Assembly (NCBI GenBank): GCA_022843305.1
Contig: JALHNX010000031.1
Coordinates: 1 to 37,832, forward strand
Length of the DNA: 37,832 nucleotides
Reading direction: 5' to 3'
Origin: Pyrinomonadaceae bacterium
GTDB taxonomy: Bacteria; Acidobacteriota; Blastocatellia; Pyrinomonadales; Pyrinomonadaceae
Part shown: in pieces, positions 8,592-17,616 of the stretch
How the letters are laid out: the number at the start of each line of letters is the position of its first letter
How positions within the stretch are numbered: the stretch's first letter is position 1
The notes under the pieces: generated by a model
What the model saw: only the letters and a program-made list of their open reading frames with translations
What the model was told of the DNA's origin: nothing
The model's database searches: none
Made by a program: the position numbers and the translations under genes

Positions 8592-8618
8592 CACTCTCGA
8601 AAATTTTTTTCGAGAGTG
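8592..8618. terminator. Perfect 12-bp hairpin
   Basis: CACTCTCGAAAA - ttt - TTTTCGAGAGTG followed by aattaacatttt. It could be a weak terminator or a leader structure. It is 200 bp past the diguanylate cyclase stop, so the assignment is open. Confidence 0.4.
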
Positions 8619-8819
8619 AATTAACATTTTGCAAAGTTGCTGCATCTTACGAGGTAATTGAAGGATGCGGCAGATTTGTGAAATTTATTTTGCGCACTTT
8701 ATCATTTAGAGATGAAAATCGGTCATTAATTTTTGATTAATTTCTTCAATCTAAACTAAACTTTTTTCCGGTTCACTGCGTTAAAGAAAATAGCTAAAAT
8801 TTGGAAACAGGAAACCAGG

Positions 8820-11615
8820 ATGCTTTCAGGAACAAAACTCGGTCGTTACGAGATTCGCCAAAAAATCGGTTCAGGCGGAATGGGCGAAGTTTATCTGGCG
8901 CACGACGAACAGCTGAACCGCAACGTCGCGCTCAAGGTTTTACTGCCCGAATTTTGCTGCGACCCCGAACGCACCGAGCGTTTCCGGCTCGAAGCAAAAG
9001 CCGCGTCCGCTCTCAATCACCCGAACATCATCACGATTTACGAAGTCGGCATCGAAGACGAAAGACTTTTTATCGCCACCGAATTTGTTGACGGCGCGAC
9101 TTTACGCGAAAAGGTCAATTCGGGCGAACTGACCTATCTCGACGCGGTAAGGATCGCCGAACAGGTTGCTGACGCGCTCGCCGTCGCGCACGACGCGCAC
9201 ATCGTTCACCGCGACATCAAACCAGACAATATTATGATCCGCAAGGACGGAATCGTGAAAATTCTCGATTTCGGACTGGCGAAACCGATTTTTGAACAAA
9301 GCGTCGGCGCAGAAGATGAAACCGTCCGGCTGGTGAAAACACAGCCCGGAATGGTGATGGGCAGCGTGCGCTATATGTCGCCCGAACAGGCGCGCGGCAA
9401 GGAAACGGACGAACGCACCGACGTTTGGAGTCTCGGCGTTGTTTTATACGAAACCTTAACGGGCAAAAATCCATTCGAGGGCGAAACCATCAGCGATTCG
9501 CTGGCGGCGGTCATTCACGTCGAACCCGCGCCGCTCGAAGACGTTCCCGAAGAATTACAGCGCATCGTCCGCAAAGCCTTAAAGAAAAAATCGAACGAAC
9601 GTTATCACAGCATCAAGGATTTCGCGCTCGATTTGAAGGATTTGCGTCTGGAAGCCGAGCATCAGTCGGGCGAAAACCGTCTGAACCAGTTTTCAAAAAC
9701 GGTGACGATTCCGAAACACGACACGGACAAAACCGAAACGCTTCTGCACCAGACGATCTCCGCCGACCATCACACGCGCGAACAGAGCGGTTTTTCAAAA
9801 ACCGGCGAAAAATCCGTTGCGGGCAGATCGAAACGCCAATGGCTTTTGCCTTTCACGGTAATTCTTTCGGTGGCGATAATCGCTTTCGGCGGTCTTTATC
9901 ATCTGCCGAAACTTTTCGGCGGCGGCGATCCGGCTTTTCAATCAATTCAAGCCTCGCGTCTGACCGATAACGGCACGGCGGCGGCGGCGGAAGTTTCACC
10001 CGACGGAAAACTCGTCGCTTTCGTCAACCGGCAGGACGGCAGAAAGAGTCTGGTCGTCAGGCAGGTTGCGACCGGCAGCGTCATTCCGGTCGTTGCGCCG
10101 ACGATGCTGAATTTTTATCCGCCGACATTTACCCCCGACGGCAATTTTATCTACTACGTAACGATTGATAAAGGTGTCGGAACGCTGTATCGGATTCCCG
10201 CGCTCGGCGGCGAGGACGGCAATAAAAAAATCATCGTTGACGTTGATTCAAAAGTCGCGGTTTCGCCCGACGGCAAGCGCATCGCGTTTATCCGCCATAA
10301 CCCGAACGAAGGCGGCGATACGATCATCGTTGCCGACGCGGACGGCGCGAACGCGCAAGGTTTTTTGCAGACTAAGGAAATCGGCTACGACGGTTTTATC
10401 GGCATTGACTGGTCGCCCGAAAACGACAAATTGCTCGTCGGCGTGTTCAAAAACAAGAGCGGTTCAAATCAGAAACTCGGGCTTGCGACGGTTGCGTTGA
10501 AAGACAAAAGACTCGAATACATCGGCGGAAAAGGCTGGCTCGGCGTGCGGAGTCTGGAATGGATGCGCGACGGCACGGGCATCGTGCTGGTCGGCAAGGC
10601 GAATCCGGGCGAAAATTCGCAGGTCTGGCTGGTTTCTTATCCCGAAGGCGAAACGCGGCAGATTACGACCGACACGACCGATTACGATTCGGCAAGCATT
10701 TCGGCTGACGGCGGCACGCTTGTCACGACACGGATTGACGCGATTTCGAGTTTGTGGGCGCGTGATACGCAAACCAAGGAAATGCGTCAGGTTATCGTCG
10801 AAAACAAAAATCTGCTCGGTCATTGGGGAATTTCGCAGATGCCGGACGGAAAACTTTTGTATGTCAAAATTACCGGACGCGAAATTAACATCTTTTCGTC
10901 CGAACCGACCGGCGAAGGCGAAAAACAGCTGACGGCAAACAGCGGTAACAATCAAGGTCCGGTCGCCACGTCCGACGGAAAATATATCGTTTTCTGCTCG
11001 AACCGTTCGGGAACTTACGCGATCTGGCGAATGAATGCCGACGGCAGCAATCCGGTGCAGTTGACGCACGATCAAAACGTGATGGATACGCAGATGCAGG
11101 TTTCAAAAGATTCCCGAAGCATAGTTTTTATGCGTGCGACCAGCGACGGCGGAAAAAGCAGGTTGATGAAGATTTCGATTGACGGCGGCGAAGCGGCTGC
11201 CATTATGCCCGATAACGGAAAGTCGGAATTTTCCCCGCGTATTTCGGGCGACGGAAAATTTCTCGCTTTTCACACCTTCGAGTTTGATGCCGCCAATCCG
11301 AATATCGAACCGAAAGTAAGAATTGTCGGCTTTGACGGCGAAAAAGCGGATGCGAATATGCGGGAATTTGAATCTAATATCAACCCCGAATTCAAATTTT
11401 CGCCCGATAACAAAGCACTGACCTATCTGAATCGCGGCGGAATTGACAATCTCTGGAATCTCTCGCTCGAAAACCGCAAGGAAACGCCGCTCACCGATTT
11501 TACATCGGGCAATATCTCGAATTTTACCTGGTCGAACGACGGCAAAAAACTTTTCATTGTCCGCGCCATCTATAACAGCGATCTGGTTTTGATAAAAGAC
11601 TCGGCAAAGTTATAA
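8820..11615 (+). CDS. Transmembrane Ser/Thr protein kinase with TolB-like beta-propeller sensor
   Basis: 931 residues, starting MLSGTKLGRYEI with AGGA a few bases upstream. Residues ~10-275 form a complete Hanks-type kinase: glycine loop GSGGMGEV, lysine K39 in VALK, catalytic loop HRDIKPDN (130-137, base D132), DFG (150-152) and MSPEQARG before the P+1 loop. A juxtamembrane linker rich in Thr/Ser/His (~280-337) leads to one membrane helix (about 341-360). The remaining ~560 residues carry repeated SPDGK / SxDGK / WSPEN units typical of PD40/WD40-like TolB propellers and should lie outside the cytoplasmic membrane. This layout is common in Acidobacteriota. The kinase would phosphorylate cytoplasmic targets in response to an unknown ligand; the zinc-ribbon protein at 18908 is a speculative candidate. 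Confidence 0.95.
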   Translation: MLSGTKLGRYEIRQKIGSGGMGEVYLAHDEQLNRNVALKVLLPEFCCDPERTERFRLEAKAASALNHPNIITIYEVGIEDERLFIATEFVDGATLREKVNSGELTYLDAVRIAEQVADALAVAHDAHIVHRDIKPDNIMIRKDGIVKILDFGLAKPIFEQSVGAEDETVRLVKTQPGMVMGSVRYMSPEQARGKETDERTDVWSLGVVLYETLTGKNPFEGETISDSLAAVIHVEPAPLEDVPEELQRIVRKALKKKSNERYHSIKDFALDLKDLRLEAEHQSGENRLNQFSKTVTIPKHDTDKTETLLHQTISADHHTREQSGFSKTGEKSVAGRSKRQWLLPFTVILSVAIIAFGGLYHLPKLFGGGDPAFQSIQASRLTDNGTAAAAEVSPDGKLVAFVNRQDGRKSLVVRQVATGSVIPVVAPTMLNFYPPTFTPDGNFIYYVTIDKGVGTLYRIPALGGEDGNKKIIVDVDSKVAVSPDGKRIAFIRHNPNEGGDTIIVADADGANAQGFLQTKEIGYDGFIGIDWSPENDKLLVGVFKNKSGSNQKLGLATVALKDKRLEYIGGKGWLGVRSLEWMRDGTGIVLVGKANPGENSQVWLVSYPEGETRQITTDTTDYDSASISADGGTLVTTRIDAISSLWARDTQTKEMRQVIVENKNLLGHWGISQMPDGKLLYVKITGREINIFSSEPTGEGEKQLTANSGNNQGPVATSDGKYIVFCSNRSGTYAIWRMNADGSNPVQLTHDQNVMDTQMQVSKDSRSIVFMRATSDGGKSRLMKISIDGGEAAAIMPDNGKSEFSPRISGDGKFLAFHTFEFDAANPNIEPKVRIVGFDGEKADANMREFESNINPEFKFSPDNKALTYLNRGGIDNLWNLSLENRKETPLTDFTSGNISNFTWSNDGKKLFIVRAIYNSDLVLIKDSAKL

Positions 11616-11616
11616 A

Positions 11617-11750
11617 GTGAAAAGTAGAAAAGTAGAAAAGTGAAAAAGGGTAAAAGTGAAAAAGTCTCTGATAATTTTTGAGAACTAACTTTTTCACCTT
11701 TTCACCTTTTCACTTTTTCACTTTATAACTTTATAACTTTTCTACTTTTA
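11617..11750. repeat. Long inverted repeat of tandem words (gaaaagt / acttttc), locus A
   Basis: The left half is tandem variants of aaaagtagaaaagtgaaaa and the right half is tandem variants of the complement (ttttcacctttt, ttttctactttt). The arms are imperfect but pair at many registers. It fills the whole gap between the kinase stop and the next gene, ending about 6 bp before its ATG. Confidence 0.75.
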
Positions 11751-11755
11751 AAATT

Positions 11756-13159
11756 ATGGCAAAAATTTCATTTTACGGCGGTGTCGGTTCGGTGACGGGT
11801 TCAAAATATCTTTTGGAATCAAACGGCAAAAAAGTTCTGGTTGACTGCGGGCTTTTTCAGGGCGAAAGGGCATTGCGCGAGCGCAACTGGCAAGACCCGC
11901 CGTTTGATCCTTTGGAACTCGACGCGGTTATCATCACGCACGCGCACATTGACCATACGGGCTTTTTGCCGCGCCTTGTAAAATTGGGATTTAAGGGCAA
12001 GGTTTACACGTCGCGGGCGACGGCTGATCTGATGAAGATTCTGCTTTTGGATTCGGCGCGTTTGCAGGACGAAGAAGCCGATTACCGCAACCGTCATCAT
12101 CTGACAACGCACACGCCCGCTCTGCCGCTCTATGACGAAACGGATGCGCGGGAAACCTTTAAGTTGCTGAATCCCGTGCCGAATACGGGCGAAGCGCACG
12201 AAATTGCCGAAGGCATGACGGCGAGCTTTCGCGTGGCGGGACATATTATCGGCGCGAGTATGGTGCTGGTCGAAATGCACAACGCACGTGAGAACGGCGA
12301 AAGTATAAAATTTCTTTTTTCGGGCGATCTCGGTCATTACGACCAGCCGATTGTCAAAGACCCCGAACCGCCGCCCGCCTGCGATTATCTGATGTGCGAA
12401 TCAACCTATGGCGACCGTCTGCACGGCGATGTGACGTCGGACGTGAGATTTGCCGAGATCATCAACGAAGCTCACAAACGCGACGCGCCGATTCTGATTC
12501 CGGCGTTTGCGGTCGGTCGGACGCAGGAAATTCTTTATATGATCCGCGAACTCGAAGACGAAGGCAAAATTCCGGCAATGCCAGTGATCGTTGATTCGCC
12601 GATGGCGGCGCAGGCGACGCAGGTTTACAACCGCTTTTCCGAGGAACACGACGAAGAATACGCTTCGATCCTCGCCAAAAAAGTTCACCCGCTCAGAACC
12701 GATTGGATGAAAACAACCGCGACGCGTGAAGAATCGAAACAATTAAACCAGATGAAAGGTGCGCGAATCATCATTTCGGCTTCGGGAATGCTGTCTGGCG
12801 GGCGCGTTCTGCATCACGCGATGCGGATTTTGCCGGACGAAAATGCGACGCTCATCTTTGTCGGTTATCAGGCAGCGGGAACGACCGGACGGCGCATTCA
12901 GAACGGCGAAAAGGAAGTCCGCATTATGAAACAATGGATTCCCGTGCGCTGTCATCTCGAACGCGTCGAAGGCTTTTCGGCGCACGCCGACTGGAAAGCC
13001 GTTCTGCGCTGGCTTTCGGGTTTGCCGAACACGCCAAAAGCCGTTTTTACGACACACGGCGAACCCGACGCGGCGGAAGCGATGGCTGGGCATATCCGCG
13101 ACGAATTCGGCTGGAAGGTCGTTGTTCCGGAGTATGAGCAAACAATTGAATTAACTTGA
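11756..13159 (+). CDS. Beta-CASP metallo-beta-lactamase-fold nuclease (RNA-processing type)
   Basis: 467 residues. The metallo-beta-lactamase motifs are LVDCG (D30), the di-zinc motif HAHIDH (62-67), GHIIGAS and FSGDLGHYD. The beta-CASP motifs are AFAVGRTQEILYMI, a basic/acidic middle, SASGMLSGGRVLHH and GFSAHAD, then THGEPDA. The family (bacterial relatives of CPSF-73, such as the Thermus enzyme TTHA0252) cuts RNA, often with both endo- and 5'-3' exonuclease activity. The length is normal for the family and the usual metal ligands are present. It is probably transcribed alone: it is preceded by a long inverted repeat and followed by a strong terminator. The exact RNA targets cannot be inferred. 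Confidence 0.92.
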   Translation: MAKISFYGGVGSVTGSKYLLESNGKKVLVDCGLFQGERALRERNWQDPPFDPLELDAVIITHAHIDHTGFLPRLVKLGFKGKVYTSRATADLMKILLLDSARLQDEEADYRNRHHLTTHTPALPLYDETDARETFKLLNPVPNTGEAHEIAEGMTASFRVAGHIIGASMVLVEMHNARENGESIKFLFSGDLGHYDQPIVKDPEPPPACDYLMCESTYGDRLHGDVTSDVRFAEIINEAHKRDAPILIPAFAVGRTQEILYMIRELEDEGKIPAMPVIVDSPMAAQATQVYNRFSEEHDEEYASILAKKVHPLRTDWMKTTATREESKQLNQMKGARIIISASGMLSGGRVLHHAMRILPDENATLIFVGYQAAGTTGRRIQNGEKEVRIMKQWIPVRCHLERVEGFSAHADWKAVLRWLSGLPNTPKAVFTTHGEPDAAEAMAGHIRDEFGWKVVVPEYEQTIELT

Positions 13160-13203
13160 CCGGTAACTAAATTAACGTCAATTCGGGTTAAGAAACTTGC
13201 CGG

Positions 13204-13304
13204 ATGGAACGCCGTCATCTTGACGGCACACGGCGCGCGGGCGCCGTCAAACGCTTCGATTTTAGCGAATTTCGGAAGTTAATGAAGGCATTCGAGCGTT
13301 TTTC
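13204..13304. repeat. Palindrome-rich repeat block (REP-like)
   Basis: It contains CCGTCA-tct-TGACGG, CGGCGC-gcg-GGCGCCG-like and aaacgcttcga words, then at 13291 the 21-bp copy of the repeat also found at 8457. These GTCA/TGAC palindromes resemble genome-dispersed REP sequences. No ORF is evident in 13160-13478. Confidence 0.55.
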
Positions 13305-13341
13305 AAACGCTGTGCCGTCAAGCTGACGGCACAGCGTTTTT
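13305..13341 (+). terminator. Strong intrinsic terminator after the beta-CASP nuclease gene
   Basis: A perfect 16-bp stem, AAACGCTGTGCCGTCA - agc - TGACGGCACAGCGTTT, ending in a T run. The left arm overlaps the dispersed 21-bp repeat, so a mobile repeat seems to have become the terminator. Confidence 0.75.
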
Positions 13342-13409
13342 ATCCCGAATTGAGATTAAATTAATTCAATTGAAATATTCGCCCGTGATGTTGATGATTA
13401 AGAAATGGC

Positions 13410-13456
13410 GCCAATTAAAAAAGACCGCAAAAACTTTGCGGTCTTTTTTAATTGGC
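13410..13456. terminator. Perfect 22-bp stem, bidirectional terminator
   Basis: The arms 13410-13431 and 13435-13456 are exactly complementary around the 3-nt loop aac; the stem contains AAAAAAGACCGC / GCGGTCTTTTTT. It lies 23 bp past the stop of the minus-strand permease and provides T runs on both strands. Confidence 0.85.
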
Positions 13457-13478
13457 AGTGGCAGAGGAAAGTTTTGGC

Positions 13479-14744
13479 TTATTCGTAGCGCAGACATTCG
13501 ATCGGGTCAAGTTTCGAGGCTTTACGCGCCGGCAGAACGCCGAAAACCAGACCGACCAGCACCGAAACCGTCAAACCCGTGATAACCGCCCAGAGCGGAA
13601 TCAGCGCGGGCATACTCGGAAAAATCAGCATTATCAATTTGCTGATGCCGATTGCCAAAACCACGCCGATAATCCCGCCGAAAAACGTTAAGGTCATCGC
13701 TTCGAGCAAAAATTGCAGAACAATCGCGCCTTTCGTCGCGCCGATTGCCTTGCGGATGCCGATTTCCTTCGTTCGTTCGGTGACGGAAACGAGCATAATA
13801 TTCATCACGCCGATGCCGCCGACCAGTAAGCCCAAACACGAAATTGCGATGGCAACCAAACCGACTCCGCCGATGATGCCGTCAAATTGCGCGATAAAAT
13901 TGTCGGCGGTTTTGAGGTCGAAATTGTTCGGCTCGCCGTATTTTACGCCGCGCCGCTGGCGCAAAATTCCTTCGACTTCGAGAACTGCGTCGTTTAATTG
14001 CCCTTGTTTCGCCTGAATGATCTGCAAAACGGCATCGCGTGTCGGCGCAACTTTTCGCGCTGTGCGAAACGGCAGAAAAACCTTGCGGTCTTCTTCGTTT
14101 TCGCCGAAAAATCCCGCTTTGCGTTTTTCGATCACGCCGATGATTTCCCAGGTCGTGCCGTTCATTCGCACGACTTTTCCGACGACATCATCTTTGTTAT
14201 CGGGAAAAAGCGCCTCGACCGTGTTAACGCCGATGACCAGAACATTTCGTCGCTGGTAATTGTCCGATTCGGTAATCCAGCGTCCCTGCCGAAGAGTGAT
14301 GTTCGCAATCTGCATATAATTCGGCGTTACGCCGTCGGTCAAAGCCCAACGATAATTTTTGCCTTCATAGATCAGGTTATCGTCAAAGCCGCTGCCCCAC
14401 GAACCGATGTTGACGGCGACCTGCGCGATGTCTTCGACGGTCGTAGATTGACCGAGAATCGCGTTCGCGTCGTCTTCGTTCAGCGGTTTGCGGTTGCGTT
14501 CGTCGCGGTTCGGCGGTCCCATACCGGTCGAAAAGTGAAAAGCGTAGATGTTGTTTGAGCCGTATTCTTCGACGATGGCGACGATTGACTGGCGCACGCC
14601 GGTCAGAATCGAAGCGACGACAATCGCCGTGATAATGCCGATGACGATACCGAGAATCGTTAAGATCGAACGGAATTTGTTTGAAAGAATGTTGTCTAAA
14701 GCCATCTTTAAAACTTCTTTCGGTAAAGAGCTTGTAATATTCAT
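13479..14744 (-). CDS. ABC transporter permease, MacB/FtsX type (second of two)
   Basis: 421 residues from the ATG at 14744 (MNITSSLPKEV); GGAGAAG lies upstream, and the in-frame extension to 14804 would overlap the neighbouring gene. It has an N-terminal helix (RSILTILGIVIGIITAIVVA), a large periplasmic MacB_PCD-like domain (~70-275) and three C-terminal helices with the FtsX motif SVTERTKEIGIRKAIGATK. It ends KASKLDPIECLRYE, the standard tail of the family. MacB-type transporters move peptides, lipoproteins or toxins by mechanotransmission rather than through a channel. It is 11 bp downstream of a paralogous permease, clearly the same operon. No ATPase or membrane-fusion gene is adjacent. 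Confidence 0.92.
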   Translation of the reverse strand: MNITSSLPKEVLKMALDNILSNKFRSILTILGIVIGIITAIVVASILTGVRQSIVAIVEEYGSNNIYAFHFSTGMGPPNRDERNRKPLNEDDANAILGQSTTVEDIAQVAVNIGSWGSGFDDNLIYEGKNYRWALTDGVTPNYMQIANITLRQGRWITESDNYQRRNVLVIGVNTVEALFPDNKDDVVGKVVRMNGTTWEIIGVIEKRKAGFFGENEEDRKVFLPFRTARKVAPTRDAVLQIIQAKQGQLNDAVLEVEGILRQRRGVKYGEPNNFDLKTADNFIAQFDGIIGGVGLVAIAISCLGLLVGGIGVMNIMLVSVTERTKEIGIRKAIGATKGAIVLQFLLEAMTLTFFGGIIGVVLAIGISKLIMLIFPSMPALIPLWAVITGLTVSVLVGLVFGVLPARKASKLDPIECLRYE

Positions 14745-14755
14745 CTTTCTTCTCC

Positions 14756-16000
14756 TTAGCTTTTCGTCAACGCGACAATCGGGTCTAATTTGGACGCTTT
14801 CCATGCCGGATAAAGTCCGGCGAGAATACCGATTCCGCTGGAAACCACGATTGAAATAACGATGTATTTGATTTCGATGGTCATTGTAATTTCAAGCAAA
14901 ATCGTAATCAATTGCGTTACGCCGACCGCGAGAATTAAGCCGAAAAATCCGCCGACGACGCAAAGCAGCGCCGATTCGATCAAAAATTGAAGCAAAATCT
15001 GTTTTCGCGTCGCGCCGATGGCTTTTCGCAAACCGACCTCGAAAGTCCTTTCGGTCACGGAAACGAGCATAATATTCATCACGACGATGCCGCCGACAAC
15101 CAGAATAATGCCGGTAATCGGTAAAACCACAGCCGCAATCGCGCCCGTAAACTGATCCATCTGCGAATTAAATTCGTCGGTGTTGACGACGCTGAAAGTG
15201 TCTTCTTCGCTTCCGAGAAGCTCGCGCCGGTTGCGCAGAGTTTGCCGCGCGTCTTCGATGGTTTCCTTAAAGACATCCGCGTTGAGTGCCTTGCCGTGAA
15301 GTTGTAACCCGCCGTTGCGGTTGAAAATCTGTTTATGAAGCGTGAACGGTATGTAAATATTCCGATCCATCGAATCTCCGAGAAACGAACCGCGTTTTTC
15401 TTCGATTCCGACTATTTGCAGCGGCACACCGCGCACTTTTATCGTTTGCCCGATGGGATTTTGATTCGGAAAGAATTTGTCCTGAATGTCGGTACCGATA
15501 ACGCAGACTTTTGCCGAACGATCAACTTCGGCATCCGAGAAAAAACGTCCCGGCGCGATGGTTTTGTCTTCGATGTCAACCATACTCGCGGTTACGCCGA
15601 TGATTCTGACCGACGGCATTTCGATACCGTTTTGATTGATCTCGGTTCCGGCATTCATCTGCGCGCCGACCGCCAGACACATTTTGCAGTTGTCGCGGAC
15701 ATACAGATATTCTTCCCACGTTATATCTTTGTTGCGGCGGTTACGGCGTTCGAATTCCTCGTCGGAAATTCGTCCTGTGTTTGCCATCCGCGTGATCATA
15801 AAATGGTTCGAGCCGAGAACTTTGGAAACCTTGTCAACAACGTAGGTTTTCAAACCGCTGATCGAAGCGGCGACAACGACGACCGCCGCAACGCCGATAA
15901 TAATTCCGATCAAGGTCAGAAAAGCACGGAGTTTGTGTTCCAGAATTGACTTTAAAGCAATCCAGAAAGCGTCCGAATAAAATGAATATAATTGCCTCAT
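14756..16000 (-). CDS. ABC transporter permease, MacB/FtsX type (first of two)
   Basis: 414 residues from the ATG at 16000 (MRQLYSFYSDAFW). The layout is the same as its neighbour: an N-terminal helix (LRAFLTLIGIIIGVAAVVVV), a periplasmic domain with two Cys (CKMC, ~residue 100), and three C-terminal helices around SVTERTFEVGLRKAIGATR, ending ASKLDPIVALTKS. A pair of different half-permeases suggests a heterodimer. MacB normally carries its own N-terminal ATPase; here both lack it, so an ATP-binding subunit must come from elsewhere. The operon starts near a dispersed palindrome (16011-16098), and no good ribosome-binding site is visible before this ATG. Confidence 0.92.
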   Translation of the reverse strand: MRQLYSFYSDAFWIALKSILEHKLRAFLTLIGIIIGVAAVVVVAASISGLKTYVVDKVSKVLGSNHFMITRMANTGRISDEEFERRNRRNKDITWEEYLYVRDNCKMCLAVGAQMNAGTEINQNGIEMPSVRIIGVTASMVDIEDKTIAPGRFFSDAEVDRSAKVCVIGTDIQDKFFPNQNPIGQTIKVRGVPLQIVGIEEKRGSFLGDSMDRNIYIPFTLHKQIFNRNGGLQLHGKALNADVFKETIEDARQTLRNRRELLGSEEDTFSVVNTDEFNSQMDQFTGAIAAVVLPITGIILVVGGIVVMNIMLVSVTERTFEVGLRKAIGATRKQILLQFLIESALLCVVGGFFGLILAVGVTQLITILLEITMTIEIKYIVISIVVSSGIGILAGLYPAWKASKLDPIVALTKS

Positions 16001-16010
16001 AAATCTAATG

Positions 16011-16098
16011 TTTTGAGTCCCGCTTTGTCGGCTTTTGCTGTCCTGAACAAAGTCGCGGCACTGATGCCTTTTTTCCGCCTGAAGGCGGGACTCAGAAC
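16011..16098. repeat. Dispersed palindromic element, copy 2
   Basis: It begins ttttgagtcccgc and ends ccgcctgaaggcgggactca-gaac, the same termini as 6306-6413. The interior differs but keeps related words (aaagtcgcgg). It sits directly upstream of the permease ATG in the divergent region with sucD. Confidence 0.78.
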
Positions 16099-16202
16099 GT
16101 CCGGAAGAATTTTTATGAACTAAAATAATGCCTGAAAAATTAGACGTTGTTAGAAACGTTTTTGTTAACGGGAATGTTTCGGAAAAGTTTTATTTCCGAG
16201 AA

Positions 16203-16233
16203 TTGCCAACTAAAACCTTACTCGTGCTATACT
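16203..16233 (+). promoter_or_regulatory. Candidate sucD promoter
   Basis: TTGCCA, 19 bp, then TATACT preceded by TGC (an extended -10). The spacer is long, but the extended -10 can compensate. It lies 46 bp before the sucD start. Confidence 0.45.
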
Positions 16234-16279
16234 TTCACATTGTTTAATTCAAGAAAATTTTATTTGGGAGAATCAAATT

Positions 16280-17164
16280 TTGAGCGTTTTAGTTGATAAA
16301 AATACGCGCCTTATTGTTCAAGGCATCACCGGAAAAGAGGGAACTTTTCACACATTGCAGATGATTGATTACGGCACCAATGTCGTCGGCGGCGTAACGC
16401 CCGGAAAAGGCGGCACGACGCACGAAGGCGTGCCGGTTTTTAACACCGTCGCCGAAGCCGTCAAAGAAACCGGCGCGAACGCTGCGGTCGTCTATGTGCC
16501 GCCCGCATTTGCGGCAGACGCGATTATGGAATCGGCGGCGGCGGGCGTTCCGCTCGTCGTCGCGATCACCGAAGGCATTCCGGTTGCCGATATGGTTAAA
16601 GTGCGTGAATTTTTGCGCGACAAGCAGACGCGAATGATCGGTCCGAACTGCCCGGGAATTATCTCGCCCGGAAAATGCAAGATCGGAATTATGCCCGGAC
16701 ATATTCACAAAGAAGGACGTATCGGCGTTGTTTCCCGAAGCGGAACGCTGACCTATGAAGCGGTCGGACAATTAAGCGCGGCGGGACTCGGACAATCAAC
16801 CGCGATCGGCATCGGCGGCGACCCGATCATCGGCACGACGCACACCGACGCGCTCAAATTATTTCAAGCCGACGACGATACCGACGCGATCATTATGATC
16901 GGCGAAATCGGCGGAACTGCCGAAGAAGATGCGGCGGCGTTTGCGAAAGACAACGTCACCAAACCGATCGTCGCCTTCATCGCCGGACAAACCGCGCCGC
17001 CGGGACGCAGAATGGGACACGCCGGCGCGATCATTTCGGGCGGCAAAGGCACGGCGGCGGAAAAAATGAAGGCTTTGACCGAAGCCGGAATCCGTGTTGT
17101 CGAATCGCCTGCCGACATCGGTAAAGCGATTCAGGAAGTTTTGGGTCAAAAAGCGGCGGTTTAA
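16280..17164 (+). CDS. sucD: Succinyl-CoA ligase, alpha subunit
   Basis: 294 residues beginning at a TTG codon. The family N-terminus [20 protein letters not shown] fixes this start, and GGGAGA lies upstream. It has the CoA-binding Rossmann domain, [31 protein letters not shown], and the phosphorylated histidine H247 in RRMGHAGAI. With SucC it converts succinyl-CoA and ADP/GDP to succinate, CoA and ATP/GTP in the TCA cycle. sucC is not next to it, which is unusual because sucC-sucD are mostly adjacent. A broken nucleoside diphosphate kinase lies 1.4 kb downstream; sucCD-ndk neighbourhoods occur in many bacteria. Confidence 0.97.
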   Translation: MSVLVDKNTRLIVQGITGKEGTFHTLQMIDYGTNVVGGVTPGKGGTTHEGVPVFNTVAEAVKETGANAAVVYVPPAFAADAIMESAAAGVPLVVAITEGIPVADMVKVREFLRDKQTRMIGPNCPGIISPGKCKIGIMPGHIHKEGRIGVVSRSGTLTYEAVGQLSAAGLGQSTAIGIGGDPIIGTTHTDALKLFQADDDTDAIIMIGEIGGTAEEDAAAFAKDNVTKPIVAFIAGQTAPPGRRMGHAGAIISGGKGTAAEKMKALTEAGIRVVESPADIGKAIQEVLGQKAAV

Positions 17165-17187
17165 TTTTCCGAAAAGGAGAAAAATTT

Positions 17188-17616
17188 ATGGCGGAATACG
17201 AAACCTTTATGCATCGCTGGTTTGAGGAAGTTTGGAATCAAAGAAGCGAAAAGGCGATTGATGAAATGTTTGCGGCAGACGGGATCGCTCACGGATTAAA
17301 ATCGGAAGAAGGCGAAACGATAGTCGGGACGGAAAACTTTAAATCGCTATTTCGCACTTTCCTTTCGGCATATCCCGACTTGAAAATCACGGTCGAAGAC
17401 ACGGTTTGCGAAGGCGATAAAATTGCCGCGCGGTGCAAAGTTTTGGCAACGCACGCGGGCGAAGGTTTAGGAGTCGCGCCGACCAATCAGCCTGTCGAAT
17501 TCACCGGTTTGGCAATCGTCAAAATAAAAGACGGCAAAATCGTCGAAGCCTGGAACGAGTTCGATTTTATGAAAATGTATTCACAGCTCGGCGCATTGAA
17601 ACTTAATCTGCAATGA
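17188..17616 (+). CDS. SnoaL-like (NTF2-fold) protein
   Basis: 142 residues with AAAAGGAG before the ATG. Features are typical of SnoaL-like ester cyclases: an N-terminal helix with WFEEVWNQRSEKAIDEMF, YPDLKITVEDTVCEGDKIAARC, a central GLAIVKIKDGKIVEAWNEFDF strand and a C-terminal YSQLG tail. The fold binds small hydrophobic molecules and some members are cyclases or isomerases; no specific substrate is visible. It is 23 bp after sucD and overlaps the next start codon (ATGA), so it is translated together with the thioesterase. Confidence 0.85.
   Translation: MAEYETFMHRWFEEVWNQRSEKAIDEMFAADGIAHGLKSEEGETIVGTENFKSLFRTFLSAYPDLKITVEDTVCEGDKIAARCKVLATHAGEGLGVAPTNQPVEFTGLAIVKIKDGKIVEAWNEFDFMKMYSQLGALKLNLQ

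Larger units (their letters stand above)
8375..8819. other. Non-coding gap between the diguanylate cyclase and kinase genes
   Basis: 445 bp without a convincing gene. It holds a copy of a short palindromic repeat (8457-8477) shared with 13291-13311, a 12-bp hairpin (8592-8618) and an AT-rich stretch from 8620 that probably carries the kinase promoter. No clear -35/-10 pair could be chosen. Confidence 0.6.
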
